A DNA stretch of 39,739 bases from Acidobacteriota bacterium (GCA_026708265.1 JAPOVI010000218.1:1-39739), one strand, 5' to 3'. Counted from the stretch's first letter, positions 17,011 to 26,171 are shown. Notes: generated from the letters alone by a model not told the origin. Program-made: numbers and translations.

Positions 17011-18345
17011 GTGCGGGTGCGGCCCGTCCGGGCGCGCCGCGGCGCGGTCCTGCTCGCGGCGCTTGCGGTCGCCGGCGTTGCGGCGAGCGCCCAGGAGACC
17101 CCTGCCCCGTCCCCGATCCTGCCGCTCGAACCGGCCTGGTCGACGGACCTCGGGGGTAGCCCGTCGCATGCGCCGGCCTTCGGGCCGGAAGCGGCCTACG
17201 TGGCGCTGCGTGACGGCACGGTCGCGTCCGTCGCCCTCGACGACGGCCGCATTCTGTGGTGCGTGGGCCAGCCGGCCGACTGGGCTCCGGCCGCCGCCGA
17301 CGACCTGGTCGTGGTCGCCTACGACCGGCGCCTCTTCGCTCTCGCGGCGCGCGACGGGGCGCTCGCGTGGACTTTCGCCGCCGACGCTCCCGTGAGCGCT
17401 CCGCCGGTCTGGCGCAGCGGCTGGCTCGTGGCGGGCCTGGAGAGCGGCGACGTCGTGGCCCTGCGCGCCGCGGACGGCCTGGAGCTCTGGCGCCGCCGTT
17501 TGGGTGCCGTCCTGCGCACCCCGCCGTCGATCGCGGGTCAACGGCTCTACCTGCCGCTGGAGGACGGCCGGATCACCGTGCTGCAGCTCGCCAGCGGCGA
17601 CACGGTCTGGACCCGGAGCGTCGGCGGCCGCCCCCGCGAGGTGCTGGCGCTCGACGCGCTGTTCGTGGGCTCCACCGACAACTTCTTCTATCGCCTGGCG
17701 TTGGACGATGGGGCCATCGAATGGCGCTGGCGCACGGGAGGCGACATCGTCGGCGCGCCGGGAATCGACGCCGAGCGCGTCTTCTTCGTCGCCGCCGACA
17801 ACGTCGTCCGGGCTCTCGACCGCCGCAGCGGCGTGCAGCGGTGGCGCGAGCCGCTGCCGTTGCGCCCGAGCGACGGACCGGCGCTCGTCGGGCCGGCGCT
17901 GGCCGTGGCGGGAGTCTCTCCCGAGGTGCGGTTCTTCGACCCCCGCAGCGGCGCGGGCGCGGGGATCTTCCGCGCTCCGGGGGAGCTGGCTGCGCGCCCG
18001 TTCCTGGTCCCCGGCCTGCCGGCGAGCGGGACGCGCCTCGTGGTGCTGACCGTCGACGGCCGCATTGCCGGCCTCGCGGCCGGCTACGGCCCTCCCCGCG
18101 CGACCCTTGCCTTCCCGCCGCCCCCCTTGCTTCCGGAGCCGGCGCGGCGGGCGCTGGCCGAGGTGCTGCCGGTCGACGGGGCGCCGCTCCCGCCGCCACC
18201 GCCGCCGGTGGTGCCTGAAGCCCCGGCGCCGGGGCCCTCCGACGCTCCCCCGGATGCCGGGCCGCCGCCGGGGGAGCCGGAGGAACCCGCTGCCTCCGGG
18301 GAGCCCGGCTCGCCGGGCACGGAGCCGGCGAGTCCCGCGGGTTGA
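17011..18345 (+). CDS. Exported PQQ-type beta-propeller protein
   Basis: A 444-residue protein. A signal peptide (about 1-27, ending ASAQE) leads into a chain of PQQ/BamB-like propeller repeats (about 40-370), each ending in a DG-x-x-x-W pattern: [74 protein letters not shown]. There is no lipobox cysteine, so it is not a BamB lipoprotein; it is probably periplasmic. The last ~60 residues are a low-complexity Pro/Glu/Ala/Gly tail. The GTG at 17011 is chosen because it starts the signal peptide. No good ribosome-binding site precedes it, and the adjacent -10-like element suggests a leaderless message. The kinase gene begins 1 nt after the stop, hinting at a shared pathway. A PQQ-dependent enzyme is unlikely, as no catalytic motif is seen. 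Confidence 0.8.
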   Translation: MRVRPVRARRGAVLLAALAVAGVAASAQETPAPSPILPLEPAWSTDLGGSPSHAPAFGPEAAYVALRDGTVASVALDDGRILWCVGQPADWAPAAADDLVVVAYDRRLFALAARDGALAWTFAADAPVSAPPVWRSGWLVAGLESGDVVALRAADGLELWRRRLGAVLRTPPSIAGQRLYLPLEDGRITVLQLASGDTVWTRSVGGRPREVLALDALFVGSTDNFFYRLALDDGAIEWRWRTGGDIVGAPGIDAERVFFVAADNVVRALDRRSGVQRWREPLPLRPSDGPALVGPALAVAGVSPEVRFFDPRSGAGAGIFRAPGELAARPFLVPGLPASGTRLVVLTVDGRIAGLAAGYGPPRATLAFPPPPLLPEPARRALAEVLPVDGAPLPPPPPPVVPEAPAPGPSDAPPDAGPPPGEPEEPAASGEPGSPGTEPASPAG

Positions 18346-18346
18346 G

Positions 18347-21300
18347 ATGGTCGTCGCCGGAAGCCGGTGGCGTCGCATCGTCGGGCTCGCAGGGGCGGCC
18401 GCGCTCGCGGTCGCCACGGGCGGGTGGCTGATCGATCGGGTGCGCTTCGGTCCGCCGCCCGAGGCCCGCGAGCGTATCGAGCGTCAGGTGCAGGATCGGT
18501 TCGCGGAGGTCGCTGCGACCCTGCGCCGGATGGCGGTCGATCTGGCGGCTGCGCCCGGCGTCGAGCCCGCCCTGGCCGGTGATCGGGCCGCGCTGAGCGG
18601 TCTGTTCGAACGGGCTCGCACGGCGGCGGCGGCGCCGGCCACGGCCCTGACCGTCTACGACGCGGACGGTGCCGCGCTGGCGTGGGCCGGGCGACCGTCC
18701 GAGATACCCCGCGCCCGGCTCCTGGAGGGCCGCGCCTTCTTCACGGCGGCCGGTCCCCTCGGCCTGCGGCTGATCTACGTCGAGCCGATCGCGGCCCTTG
18801 CGGATCGACTGGAGGAGACCGGCGGCTGGCCGCGGGGCGCCGTGGCCGCGGAATGGGTGCTCTCCTCCCCCGCCGGACTGGACGCCGGCAGCGACGGCTT
18901 TCGCCTCGACGGGTGGACTCCAACGGTCCGTCTCCGGTCCTACGGCGGTGCCGGGGGGCAACCCCCCAGTGCCGATGTCTTCCTCGTCCACTCCCCCGAG
19001 GGCGACGTCCTGCTCGTGGCCGAGGTCACGGATGCCGACGTGGCCGCAGCCCGGACGGGCTGGCGTCGGACCGTGCGGAGTCTGGCCCTCGGGATCGCGG
19101 GGGTGATTCTCCTGCTGGCCGCGATCCCCGAGCTCGCGCGATCGCCCGGACGGGCACCGGGAGGAGTCGTGGCGCGCGGAGTCGGCGCGGCGGGGCTGAC
19201 CCTGGCCCTCGGCGCCGCGGCGGTCTGGATGGCCGCGACGCCGGGTGCAGACCGTTGGCGCCTCTTCTCGCCCGACGTCTACGCGTCGGCGGGCGCCGGC
19301 GACCTGTTGCGGTCGCCGGCCGACCTCTTGCTGTGCACCCTAGTACTGACCGTTCTGTCCGCCGCCGCGATGCGCTTCGTTGGGATGGCGCGGGTCGCGT
19401 GGCGACGGAGGCGTGCGTCCGCGCCCGCCGCGCTGCTGGCCCGGCTGGGTGGGGGCGCCGCCGCGGCGGCGCTGGTGGCCGCCTACCAGCTCCTGCTGCA
19501 CGACACCGTACGGGGGACCGTCGTCGACGTGCTGCGTCCCTCTCTGCAGCCGCTCGATTCCGGCCGGTTCGGCATGCTGCTGGGATTGGTGCTCGGCGCG
19601 GTGGCGACCGTCTGGATGGCGGTGGCGGTCCTGCTCGTGGCGGAGGCGCGCTGGGGGCGGCGCCTGCCGTCACGCGTGCTGCGCGTGCTCGGTTGCGCCG
19701 TGCCGGGCGCCGCTCTGGTCGCCGCCACGGATCTGCCGGCCGGCCCGTTCGCGACGCTGCTGGCGGGTTGCGCAGGCGCCGCGCTGCTCGCGGCCCCGAT
19801 GCGGCCGTCGCTCCGGCACGCGTCGCAGACCGGGCGGATGCTGCTCCTGCTGGCTGCCTATCTCGGCCCCGCGCTCCTGGCCTACCCTTCCGTCCTGCAC
19901 TACGGCACCGCCGCCAAGCGCGAGTTGATCGAGGGCGAGTACGCGCTGCAGGCGGCCGGCCAACCCCAGGCCCTCCGCGCCTCCCTGGCCCTGGCCCTCG
20001 AGCAGATCGACGGGGTCGCCGGGGACGAGCTCGGAGGGCGGGGCGGGGATGCGACGGTCGCCGGCAGATCGCTCGGCGAGCGGGTGGCCCGCCGACCCGA
20101 CCCGGACCGTGCGTTTCGCCTGTGGCGGCGGACGGAGCTTGCGCGGCGACGCCTGACGTCCGCGGTCGAGCTCTACGGCGCAGACGGTTCCCTGCTCAGC
20201 CGCTTCGCCCTGAACATTCCCGACTATGCGGCGCCGGACCGCGGCTTCCTCGGCACCACCTGCTCCTGGGACGTGTTCGGAGAGGTGTTGCCGTCGGGAT
20301 CGCGCGAACGAAAGCACCTGCACGCGGAACGCGCCATCTGCGCGCCTGCCCGGGATGGCGACGACGCCCGCGGGCGGCCGGATGTCCGGGGGTCCATCGT
20401 CGTCCACGTCGCGCTGGACTACGAGCCGCGGCCGTTCGGCGCGTCGCGAGGTACGTACGCGGCCCTGCTCGGTGCCGACCGCGATGCGGCGAGCCGAGGG
20501 CAAGGCCAGGACGTCGAGCTCGCAACGTACGGCTGGGACCTGAGCCTGCTCTACGCTTCGGGAGCGGCCGTCTGGACGCTCGACGAGGCAATGTTCGCCC
20601 GCATCTACGCCTCCCGGGATCCCTTCTGGACGCGCCGGACCTCGGCCGGGCGCGACTACCACGTCTACGTCGTCAACAACCGCGTCGGCATCTTCGCGCT
20701 CGGGTATCCGGTGTCGACCCCGGGTGACCATGTCGTGCGGCTCGCCGAGATTGCGGCCCTGGGCGGGCTCGGGTTCCTGGGCTGGATGGGGGTGCTGCTG
20801 TGCGCCGGTCCGCTGGCGCGAGCCGGCCCCGGCTTCGGGCGCGATCTGCTGCGCGAAGTCAGGACCAGCTTCTACCGCCGGCTGTTTCTCGCCTTCGTTG
20901 CGGTCGCCGTCATTCCCGTGCTCGCTCTCGCGTTCGTGATTCGCAACTACGTCACGGGTCAGTTGCGGAGCGACGTGGAGGCGGGCGCGGCTCGCACGGC
21001 CGCGGTGGCGCAACGGGTGGTCGAGGAACTGCAGCAGCCGGCCGACCGGCCACTCGCCGTGATCGACGATGACGCGCTCGTTTTCGTGAGCCAGGTGATC
21101 GACCAGGACATCAGCATCTTCGAGGGGCCGCGCCTGGCCGCGACGAGCGAGCGAGACCTCTTCGCGTCGGGCCTGCTCCCGACTCGCACGCCCGACGCCG
21201 TCTACGACGCGATCGTGCTCGGCCAGGCGCCGGCGTTCGTCGCCGAGGTCGCGGTCGGCTCACCACCCCACCTGCTGGCCGCCACGCCGATCCGCTCCGC

Positions 21301-22300
21301 CGGCTCGAACGCGATTCTGACCGTGCCGCTGGCGTCTCGCGAGCAGGAGATAGAGCGCCAGATTGCCGAGCTCGACCGGGGCATCGTGCTGGGCGTGACG
21401 CTGCTCATTCTCCTCGGCGCGGGGAGCGGCTTCTACCTCGCGGAGCGGATTGCGGATCCTGTCAAGCGCCTGACGCGGGCGACGCAGCGCATTGCCCGCG
21501 GAGACTTCGATGCGCAGGTCGTGGCCCGGGCGGCGGACGAGTTCGGGAGGCTCGTCGCCGCGTTCAACGGCATGGCCGAAGACCTCAAGCAGCAACGGGA
21601 GCGTCTCGAGCGGACGCATCGCCTGGAGGCCTGGGCCGAGATGGCGCGGCAGGTCGCCCACGAGATCAAGAATCCCCTGACCCCGGTACAACTCTCCGCC
21701 GAGCACTTGCTGCGCGTGCACGCGGACCGCGGCGAGCCGCTGAGCCCGGTCCTGGAGAGCTGCGTTTCGTCGATCCTGCAACAGGTTCACCTGCTGCGCC
21801 GGATCGCGTCGGAGTTCTCGAGCTTTGCCGGCTCGCCGCGGGTCACTCCCGAGCCGACCTCGCTCGACCGTCTCGTCGCGGGAGTCCTCGACCCCTATCG
21901 AATCGGTCTCGACGATCGGATCCGTCTGGCGGTTGCGGTGCCGGCAACACTCCCGGATCTCTCCATCGATCCGACGCTCGTCACCCGCGCCATCACCAAC
22001 GTCGTCGAGAACGCGCTCCATGCGATGCCCGGCGGGGGCGTGCTCGCGCTGGAGGCCTCCGCCGACGATTCGTGGGTGACGCTCTCGATTCGGGACACCG
22101 GCGTGGGTCTCGACGAGGCAGCGCTCGGCCGGATCTTCGAGCCGTACTTCTCGACCCGGGCTTCGGGCACCGGGCTCGGAATGGCCATCGCCAAGCGCAA
22201 CGTGGAGCTCAACGGGGGCTCGGTCCACGTTGCGAGCCGCAGGGGCGAGGGCACGACGGTGATGCTGCGGCTGCCGCTGCCACCGCCCGGCTCGCCGTAG
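18347..22300 (+). CDS. Very large NtrY-like membrane sensor histidine kinase
   Basis: A 1317-residue kinase. One membrane segment at about 9-27 precedes a periplasmic sensor region (to ~243). A block of about seven hydrophobic segments follows (roughly 244-262, 274-298, 326-347, 368-385, 408-433, 448-490, 498-520), then a large soluble region (520-800), segments at ~801-822 and 846-868, another periplasmic loop and a final segment at 1012-1032. A HAMP domain (~1031-1082) leads to the DHp helix with the phospho-acceptor His1105 in [14 protein letters not shown], the NtrY-type H-box. The ATPase domain has an N-box (Asn1222), G1 DTGVGL (Asp1250) and G2 [10 protein letters not shown]. NtrY proteins are usually about 750 residues, so a whole extra membrane module is present at the front. 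No response regulator is adjacent. It probably signals to a distant NtrX-like, sigma-54-linked regulator; that is inference. Confidence 0.9.
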   Translation: MVVAGSRWRRIVGLAGAAALAVATGGWLIDRVRFGPPPEARERIERQVQDRFAEVAATLRRMAVDLAAAPGVEPALAGDRAALSGLFERARTAAAAPATALTVYDADGAALAWAGRPSEIPRARLLEGRAFFTAAGPLGLRLIYVEPIAALADRLEETGGWPRGAVAAEWVLSSPAGLDAGSDGFRLDGWTPTVRLRSYGGAGGQPPSADVFLVHSPEGDVLLVAEVTDADVAAARTGWRRTVRSLALGIAGVILLLAAIPELARSPGRAPGGVVARGVGAAGLTLALGAAAVWMAATPGADRWRLFSPDVYASAGAGDLLRSPADLLLCTLVLTVLSAAAMRFVGMARVAWRRRRASAPAALLARLGGGAAAAALVAAYQLLLHDTVRGTVVDVLRPSLQPLDSGRFGMLLGLVLGAVATVWMAVAVLLVAEARWGRRLPSRVLRVLGCAVPGAALVAATDLPAGPFATLLAGCAGAALLAAPMRPSLRHASQTGRMLLLLAAYLGPALLAYPSVLHYGTAAKRELIEGEYALQAAGQPQALRASLALALEQIDGVAGDELGGRGGDATVAGRSLGERVARRPDPDRAFRLWRRTELARRRLTSAVELYGADGSLLSRFALNIPDYAAPDRGFLGTTCSWDVFGEVLPSGSRERKHLHAERAICAPARDGDDARGRPDVRGSIVVHVALDYEPRPFGASRGTYAALLGADRDAASRGQGQDVELATYGWDLSLLYASGAAVWTLDEAMFARIYASRDPFWTRRTSAGRDYHVYVVNNRVGIFALGYPVSTPGDHVVRLAEIAALGGLGFLGWMGVLLCAGPLARAGPGFGRDLLREVRTSFYRRLFLAFVAVAVIPVLALAFVIRNYVTGQLRSDVEAGAARTAAVAQRVVEELQQPADRPLAVIDDDALVFVSQVIDQDISIFEGPRLAATSERDLFASGLLPTRTPDAVYDAIVLGQAPAFVAEVAVGSPPHLLAATPIRSAGSNAILTVPLASREQEIERQIAELDRGIVLGVTLLILLGAGSGFYLAERIADPVKRLTRATQRIARGDFDAQVVARAADEFGRLVAAFNGMAEDLKQQRERLERTHRLEAWAEMARQVAHEIKNPLTPVQLSAEHLLRVHADRGEPLSPVLESCVSSILQQVHLLRRIASEFSSFAGSPRVTPEPTSLDRLVAGVLDPYRIGLDDRIRLAVAVPATLPDLSIDPTLVTRAITNVVENALHAMPGGGVLALEASADDSWVTLSIRDTGVGLDEAALGRIFEPYFSTRASGTGLGMAIAKRNVELNGGSVHVASRRGEGTTVMLRLPLPPPGSP

Positions 22301-22315
22301 CGGAGGGCTCGCGCG

Positions 22316-22571
22316 GGCCCGTCGGGGTCCACTGTCGGTGGCGCTGGGAGAGTGCTGGCGAGCAGGAGTTTCGCGCCAGCGAAACTCCCGCCGGACCCGT
22401 CAGGGTCCGCCGTCGGTGGGGTTACGAGAGTGCTGGCGCCCAGGAGTTTCGCGCCAGCGAACTCCCGCCGGACCCGTCAGGGTCCGCCGTCGGTGGAGCT
22501 ACGAGCGTGCTGGCGCCCAGGAGTTTCGCGCCAGCGAAACTCCCGCCGGACCCGTCAGGGTCCGCCGTCGG
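22316..22571. repeat. 77-78 bp tandem repeat, 3.3 copies, with hairpins
   Basis: Units start at 22316, 22393, 22470 and 22548 (the last one partial). Each full unit holds two inverted repeats: GGACCC-GTCA-GGGTCC (6-bp stem, degenerate in unit 1) and GGAGTTTCGC-GCCA-GCGAAACTCC (10-bp stem, for example 22365-22388 and 22520-22543). Unit 2 has lost one A in the second arm. The array fills the gap between the converging kinase and pssA genes, and the partial fourth unit supplies the pssA stop codon and its last codons. It may act as a bidirectional transcript end or an RNA-stabilising structure. Confidence 0.9.
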
Positions 22572-23361
22572 CTGCCGCCGACGGTTCGGCGCCCGGGCCG
22601 CCACGCCGTCGGCTGCGTCCGATCCGGCCCGCCAGGAGGCCGATGAGGCCGGACAGCATGTAGGTGTAGGCCGCGGCGACGAGGACGATGCCGGGCTGCA
22701 CGACGATGGCGGCGATGACCGCGGCAATCACGACCGGCGTGAGCGACGACCGGCGATGGCCCGGCAACAGGGCGCCCACGCTGCGGTAGCGGATGCGGCT
22801 GACCATCAGCGCGGCGGGAACGACGACGAGCGGGAGAGCGACGAGGACGGCGCCGGCGACGTCCTGCAGCCCCCCGGGATACAGGAAGACCGTGGCCGCG
22901 GGAATCCCGGCTGCCGCGGGGCTCGGAAGACCGAGGAAGTAGCGCCTGTCGTCGTCCTTCGCCTGGATGTTGAAGCGGGCGAGGCGGACGGCGGTCGCGG
23001 TCACCCAGAGAAACCCCGCCGCCCAACCGAGGCGCCCCAACGGCTGGAGCCCCCAGGCGAAGACCAGGATGGCGGGCGCGATGCCGAACGAGACCACGTC
23101 GGCGAGCGAGTCGAGCTGCTCGCCGAAGTCGCTCGTCGCGTTCGCGAGTCGGGCGATGCGCCCATCGAGCATGTCGAGCACCATCGCGGTCCCGATGAAC
23201 GGGGCGGCGGTGACGTAGTCCCCGCGCATCGCGCTGACGATCGACACCCAACCGCAGAACAGGTTGGCCACCGTGAACATGCCGGGCAGCAGGTGGACGC
23301 CGCGCCGCAAGCGCCGCTGGTGGCGCGCTGGAGGCCGCAGCACGGAGAGGACGGCCGCCAT
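22555..23361 (-). CDS. pssA: CDP-diacylglycerol-serine O-phosphatidyltransferase
   Basis: A 268-residue membrane enzyme making phosphatidylserine from CDP-diacylglycerol and serine, the first step to phosphatidylethanolamine. The complete CDP-alcohol phosphotransferase motif D-x2-DG-x2-AR-x8-G-x3-D-x3-D spans Asp63 to Asp88. It is preceded by LLPGMFTVANLFCGW and followed by FGIAPAILV and ARFNIQAKDDDRRYFLGLPSPAAAG, typical of the type II (Bacillus-like) enzyme. Several hydrophobic helices follow. The ATG at 23361 shares one base with the psd stop (TGATG), so the two are coupled. The last residues (AAADGGP) and the stop are encoded by the tandem repeat. Confidence 0.94.
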   Translation of the reverse strand: MAAVLSVLRPPARHQRRLRRGVHLLPGMFTVANLFCGWVSIVSAMRGDYVTAAPFIGTAMVLDMLDGRIARLANATSDFGEQLDSLADVVSFGIAPAILVFAWGLQPLGRLGWAAGFLWVTATAVRLARFNIQAKDDDRRYFLGLPSPAAAGIPAATVFLYPGGLQDVAGAVLVALPLVVVPAALMVSRIRYRSVGALLPGHRRSSLTPVVIAAVIAAIVVQPGIVLVAAAYTYMLSGLIGLLAGRIGRSRRRGGPGAEPSAAADGGP

Positions 23362-24005
23362 CACTCGTCGCCCGGGGTCGCCGACAGCGTGGCCACCACG
23401 GTTTCGCCTCCTCGGACCACGTCGCCCGGCACGGCGGAGACGGTGGCCGAAAGGGGAAGAAAGAGGTCCATTCGGGATCCGAACTTCATCACCCCGAGGC
23501 GCTGTCCGAGCGCGACCCGCATTCCGGGAGCGAGGCGGCAGACGACCCGCCGGGCCAGGACGCCGACCACCTGCCGGCAGACGATCCGCTGCCCGTCGTG
23601 ATCGATCCAGATCTCGCTGCGTTCGTTCTGCTCCGCGGCGCGCGGCGCGTAGGCCGGGAGAAACCGCCCGCGGCGGTAGCGGACGTCGACGATGCGCCCG
23701 CTCACCGGCGTCCGGTTCACGTGCACGTCCAGGGGCGAGAGGAACACGCTGATCTGCTGCCAGCGTCCGTCCGGGGCTACGCCGGGCTCGGCGGGTCCGG
23801 CATGCACGACCCGCCCGTCGGCAGGCGCGACCACGACGTTCGCGTCGTCGGGAGGCGAGCGATCCGGATCGCGGAAGAAGAAGGCGAAGACGCCGCCTGC
23901 GGCCGCGAGGAGCGCGGCCCCCGCGGGCGCGCCGAAGGCCCACAGCGCGCCGGCCGGCAGCAGGGCCGCGGCAATGAAGGGAAGGCCGGCTCTATCGATG
24001 CCCAT
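23361..24005 (-). CDS. psd: Phosphatidylserine decarboxylase proenzyme, short type
   Basis: A 214-residue proenzyme converting phosphatidylserine to phosphatidylethanolamine. The self-cleavage site is in KFGSRMD: Gly176-Ser177, where the serine becomes the pyruvoyl cofactor. Other family marks are FFRDPDR, VVAPADGRV and FLSPLDVHVNRTPVSG. A hydrophobic N-terminal region (about 8-45) anchors it. The length matches the short archaeal/Sinorhizobium-type Psd rather than the ~320-residue E. coli form. It lies directly before pssA, giving a complete two-step pathway in one operon, perhaps together with the small DUF465 gene upstream. Confidence 0.94.
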   Translation of the reverse strand: MGIDRAGLPFIAAALLPAGALWAFGAPAGAALLAAAGGVFAFFFRDPDRSPPDDANVVVAPADGRVVHAGPAEPGVAPDGRWQQISVFLSPLDVHVNRTPVSGRIVDVRYRRGRFLPAYAPRAAEQNERSEIWIDHDGQRIVCRQVVGVLARRVVCRLAPGMRVALGQRLGVMKFGSRMDLFLPLSATVSAVPGDVVRGGETVVATLSATPGDE

Positions 24006-24056
24006 CGCGGGTGAGGCGCCCGCGGGTGCGGGCGGACGGAACCGCGTTCCAGCGCC

Positions 24057-24314
24057 TCAGGCAGGGTCCACGGCGGGTGTCCCCCCCGGCGCGACCGCAG
24101 ACCGGTGACGGCGCAGGATGCGCTCCATGCGATCCTTGATCTGTAACTTGCGCTTCTTCAGCGTCGCCTTCTCGAGCTCTTCGGCGTGCGACGGGTAGGC
24201 GTGGCCGACGAGCTCGTTCAGGCGCGCGTCGAGTTGGTTGTGTTGCTCGGCAAGGTGACGGAACTCCTCGTCCTTCTGCAGCAGAACCTCGCGCAACTGC
24301 TGCGTGTCTGGCAT
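24057..24314 (-). CDS. Small DUF465/YdcH-like helical protein
   Basis: An 85-residue protein that is mostly charged helix. The core LDARLNELVGHAYPSHAEELEKATLKKRKLQIKDRME-type stretch (about residues 25-65) is characteristic of the DUF465 (YdcH) family, small proteins of unknown function with a predicted helical hairpin. The ATG at 24314 is chosen because a strong AAGGAGGAGGA ribosome-binding site lies directly before it; an upstream in-frame ATG at 24371 lacks one. Some 50 nt separate it from psd downstream. Confidence 0.85.
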   Translation of the reverse strand: MPDTQQLREVLLQKDEEFRHLAEQHNQLDARLNELVGHAYPSHAEELEKATLKKRKLQIKDRMERILRRHRSAVAPGGTPAVDPA

Positions 24315-24361
24315 TCCTCCTCCTTGGAGAGCGCGCCGGGCACGGCGCGATTGCCCGCGCG

Positions 24362-24370
24362 ACCGTATCA
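24362..24370 (-). promoter_or_regulatory. Extended -10-like box before the DUF465 gene
   Basis: On the minus strand, TG-a-TACGGT lies about 48 nt before the ATG at 24314, in a G+C-rich setting. It matches the TG-N-TA-NNN-T pattern seen before several other genes here. No -35 box is seen. Confidence 0.3.
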
Positions 24371-24398
24371 CACGGGATGACCCGATTCAAGACGAGGG

Positions 24399-24416
24399 GG
24401 CGCGAGTCCGCGCGCC
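24399..24416. other. GC hairpin in the 24315-24479 gap
   Basis: GGCGCG-AGTCCG-CGCGCC forms a 6-bp perfect stem. It lies downstream of the exported GH99-like gene on the minus strand and might help end its transcript. There is no T-tract. Apart from this and the -10-like box I see nothing in the gap. Confidence 0.25.
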
Positions 24417-24479
24417 ACCACACCTAGCGCCGCCAAACCCGTCACAGGTTCCGTGTTCGGCCCCAGCCCCCACCGGCCC

Positions 24480-24533
24480 AGGAGCTTGCGCCGCCGAACT
24501 CCACTTGCGTTGCTTTCTGCGGCGCAAGCTCCT
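24480..24533. repeat. Inverted pair of the dispersed repeat, 15-bp arms
   Basis: AGGAGCTTGCGCCGC (24480-24494) and its exact reverse complement (24519-24533) flank a 24-nt loop. Each arm matches the core at the recJ 3' end; the sequence GGAGCTTGCGCCGCCGAACTCC also aligns with the hairpin of the 22316-22571 array. The right arm ends inside the stop codon (24532-24534) of the minus-strand GH99-like gene. The long perfect stem could act as a terminator or a transcript-protecting structure. Confidence 0.85.
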
Positions 24534-26055
24534 AGGGACACGGTTCGGGCAGGCAGACCCCCCCCGGGATGGTCGGAGTGCCGGGATCCCTGGTCCGCTC
24601 GACTTCGATGTCCCGCTGGGCGTAGTGGTTCCAGGAGAAGACCTCCTTGATCGCCATCGCGAGATCGAACCCGTGCTGGGCCACGTTCGGCACCGAGAAG
24701 TTGAACTCGAAGGGGAACACGGTATGGCCCTCGAACTCCTCGTTCCATGACCCCACGACGTAGACGGGCGCGGGCAGGACCGCCCTGCCGACGGACGTTG
24801 CCCAGATCGGGGCGACGTGCTCGCTCAGGTGCACCTGCCGGACCCGCTTCATGAAGTCGGCGTAGACTCCGCGGCCGACCTCCAGCGTGGGATGCCCGGG
24901 CTTGGCGAACCCCGCCGCCATGCTCGGGATGATCAGGGGCGGGCGCCCGGTGAAGTGGCAACGCAGCCGACTGACGACGGCACTCATCCGCCGCAGCAGC
25001 GCCACCTGGTTGTCGACGTACGACGGCGACATCACCGCCGACTCCACTCCCGGCTTGAAGGCCACGTGGTGGTAGCGGTAGACGGCGTCGAACTGAACCG
25101 TCCGCAACTCGCGGTCGCGCGAGAACCTGCCGGTCGGCGTCAGGGACAGCTCGTCACCGACGAGATAGGGCGGGGAGCCGTAGATGTCGCGAAACACGTC
25201 CCGCAGCTCGCCGATGAACGCGTAGTCTTCGGCCCGCGGCGGGAGGAAGCCCCAGGCGTGCGACGCGAACAGAAAGACGACCGGCCGGTCGTCGAGCAGG
25301 AAGATGCGGGACGGCCGCGTGTCGCGGATCTCGGCCAGGAAGCGGGCCATCGCCGCGAAGTCGTCCCGAAGGAGAGCCTGCACCTCCGGCAGATGCACGG
25401 CGACCCGACCATAGGGTCCCACCGGAAGCGCGATGGTGCTCTCGTAGAGGAGGCAGACGTGGCGCGAATCCGCGTTCGGGGCCGACAGGAATCCCTGCCG
25501 GTAGTTGTCCTGACACACCCCGTTGTCGGGGTCGCGAACCGGGATCCAACTCAGCGCGTCGACGGTGATGCCGAACTCGTTCTTCAGGTCGTGAAACGTC
25601 GTCTCGACCGCCGGGTCGTTCGATACGTAGTCACCGCCCTTGAACCGCGCCGTCTGCAGACCCGGCGGCCGCTGGACCGACTTGTACCAGCCGTAGTGCC
25701 AGGCGACCGTGATGGGCCGGGGCAGGTTCACCTCGACCCCACTGGCGTAGCGGGCGACGGTGCTCGACACCGCGTCCACCGCGTCGGCGTCGACGATGCC
25801 GCGGCCGAACACGTCCGCGCGCGGATCGAAGCTCGGGCGCGGGACCAGCCCGAAGCCGCGCTGCGCGAAGAGCGCGGTCTCGACGATCTCGCGATCGCCG
25901 TGGCCGATCCTGCCGTTGCCACTGACGTCGGCGACATACAGCGGCAGAATGGGCGGCTCCCCCTGCGCCTGGAGCGGGTGCAGGCCGTGGGACGCGGCGC
26001 CCGCAACCGCTGCGCCGGCCGTCGCGAGGAAGCTGCGCCGGGTCAGGTGTTGCAC
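24532..26055 (-). CDS. Tat-exported protein, dockerin-like segment plus GH99-like domain
   Basis: A 507-residue exported protein. The N-terminus has a twin-arginine signal (TRRSFLATAG, Arg6-Arg7). Directly after it comes a dockerin-like calcium loop (DVSGNGRIGHGD, residues 43-54) and a second, degenerate copy (ADVFGRGIVDADAV, from residue 80). The rest resembles a glycoside hydrolase family 99/71-like barrel: PITVAWHYGWY (119-124 at its core), LLDDRPVVFLFAS, and GSWNEEFEGHTVFP (Trp437 to Gly443), comparable to the WNEW-x-EG motif of that group. Endo-acting mannan or polysaccharide cleavage is possible, but catalytic residues are not proved. The GTG at 26055 is chosen because it begins the Tat signal and lies about 50 nt after a -10-like box; an in-frame TTG at 26133 is less likely. 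The stop lies in a repeat arm. Confidence 0.75.
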   Translation of the reverse strand: MQHLTRRSFLATAGAAVAGAASHGLHPLQAQGEPPILPLYVADVSGNGRIGHGDREIVETALFAQRGFGLVPRPSFDPRADVFGRGIVDADAVDAVSSTVARYASGVEVNLPRPITVAWHYGWYKSVQRPPGLQTARFKGGDYVSNDPAVETTFHDLKNEFGITVDALSWIPVRDPDNGVCQDNYRQGFLSAPNADSRHVCLLYESTIALPVGPYGRVAVHLPEVQALLRDDFAAMARFLAEIRDTRPSRIFLLDDRPVVFLFASHAWGFLPPRAEDYAFIGELRDVFRDIYGSPPYLVGDELSLTPTGRFSRDRELRTVQFDAVYRYHHVAFKPGVESAVMSPSYVDNQVALLRRMSAVVSRLRCHFTGRPPLIIPSMAAGFAKPGHPTLEVGRGVYADFMKRVRQVHLSEHVAPIWATSVGRAVLPAPVYVVGSWNEEFEGHTVFPFEFNFSVPNVAQHGFDLAMAIKEVFSWNHYAQRDIEVERTRDPGTPTIPGGVCLPEPCP

Positions 26056-26104
26056 TTCGCGGAAGCTCGGCCCCGCTCTTCGCGAGCGGACCGCGGAACG
26101 GCGT

Positions 26105-26113
26105 AGGCTATCA
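26105..26113 (-). promoter_or_regulatory. Extended -10-like box before the GH99-like gene
   Basis: Minus-strand TG-a-TAGCCT lies 50 nt before the GTG at 26055. It supports that start over the upstream TTG. No -35 box is seen. Confidence 0.3.
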
Positions 26114-26171
26114 CACGCGGGCGACGGGACCAAGGCGCCCGGGAGGGCGGCCCGCCGCGGGCCGTCCCATT

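Noticed and set aside
17011..18345. BamB outer-membrane assembly lipoprotein
   Set aside because: The signal peptide has no lipobox cysteine and no bam or der genes are adjacent.
22316..22571. CRISPR array
   Set aside because: The units are directly adjacent 77-78 bp copies with no unique spacers, and no cas gene is present.
22072..23601. A plus-strand open frame through the tandem repeat and across pssA
   Set aside because: It covers the kinase end, the repeats and the antisense of pssA/psd. The repeated peptide is only the translated DNA repeat.
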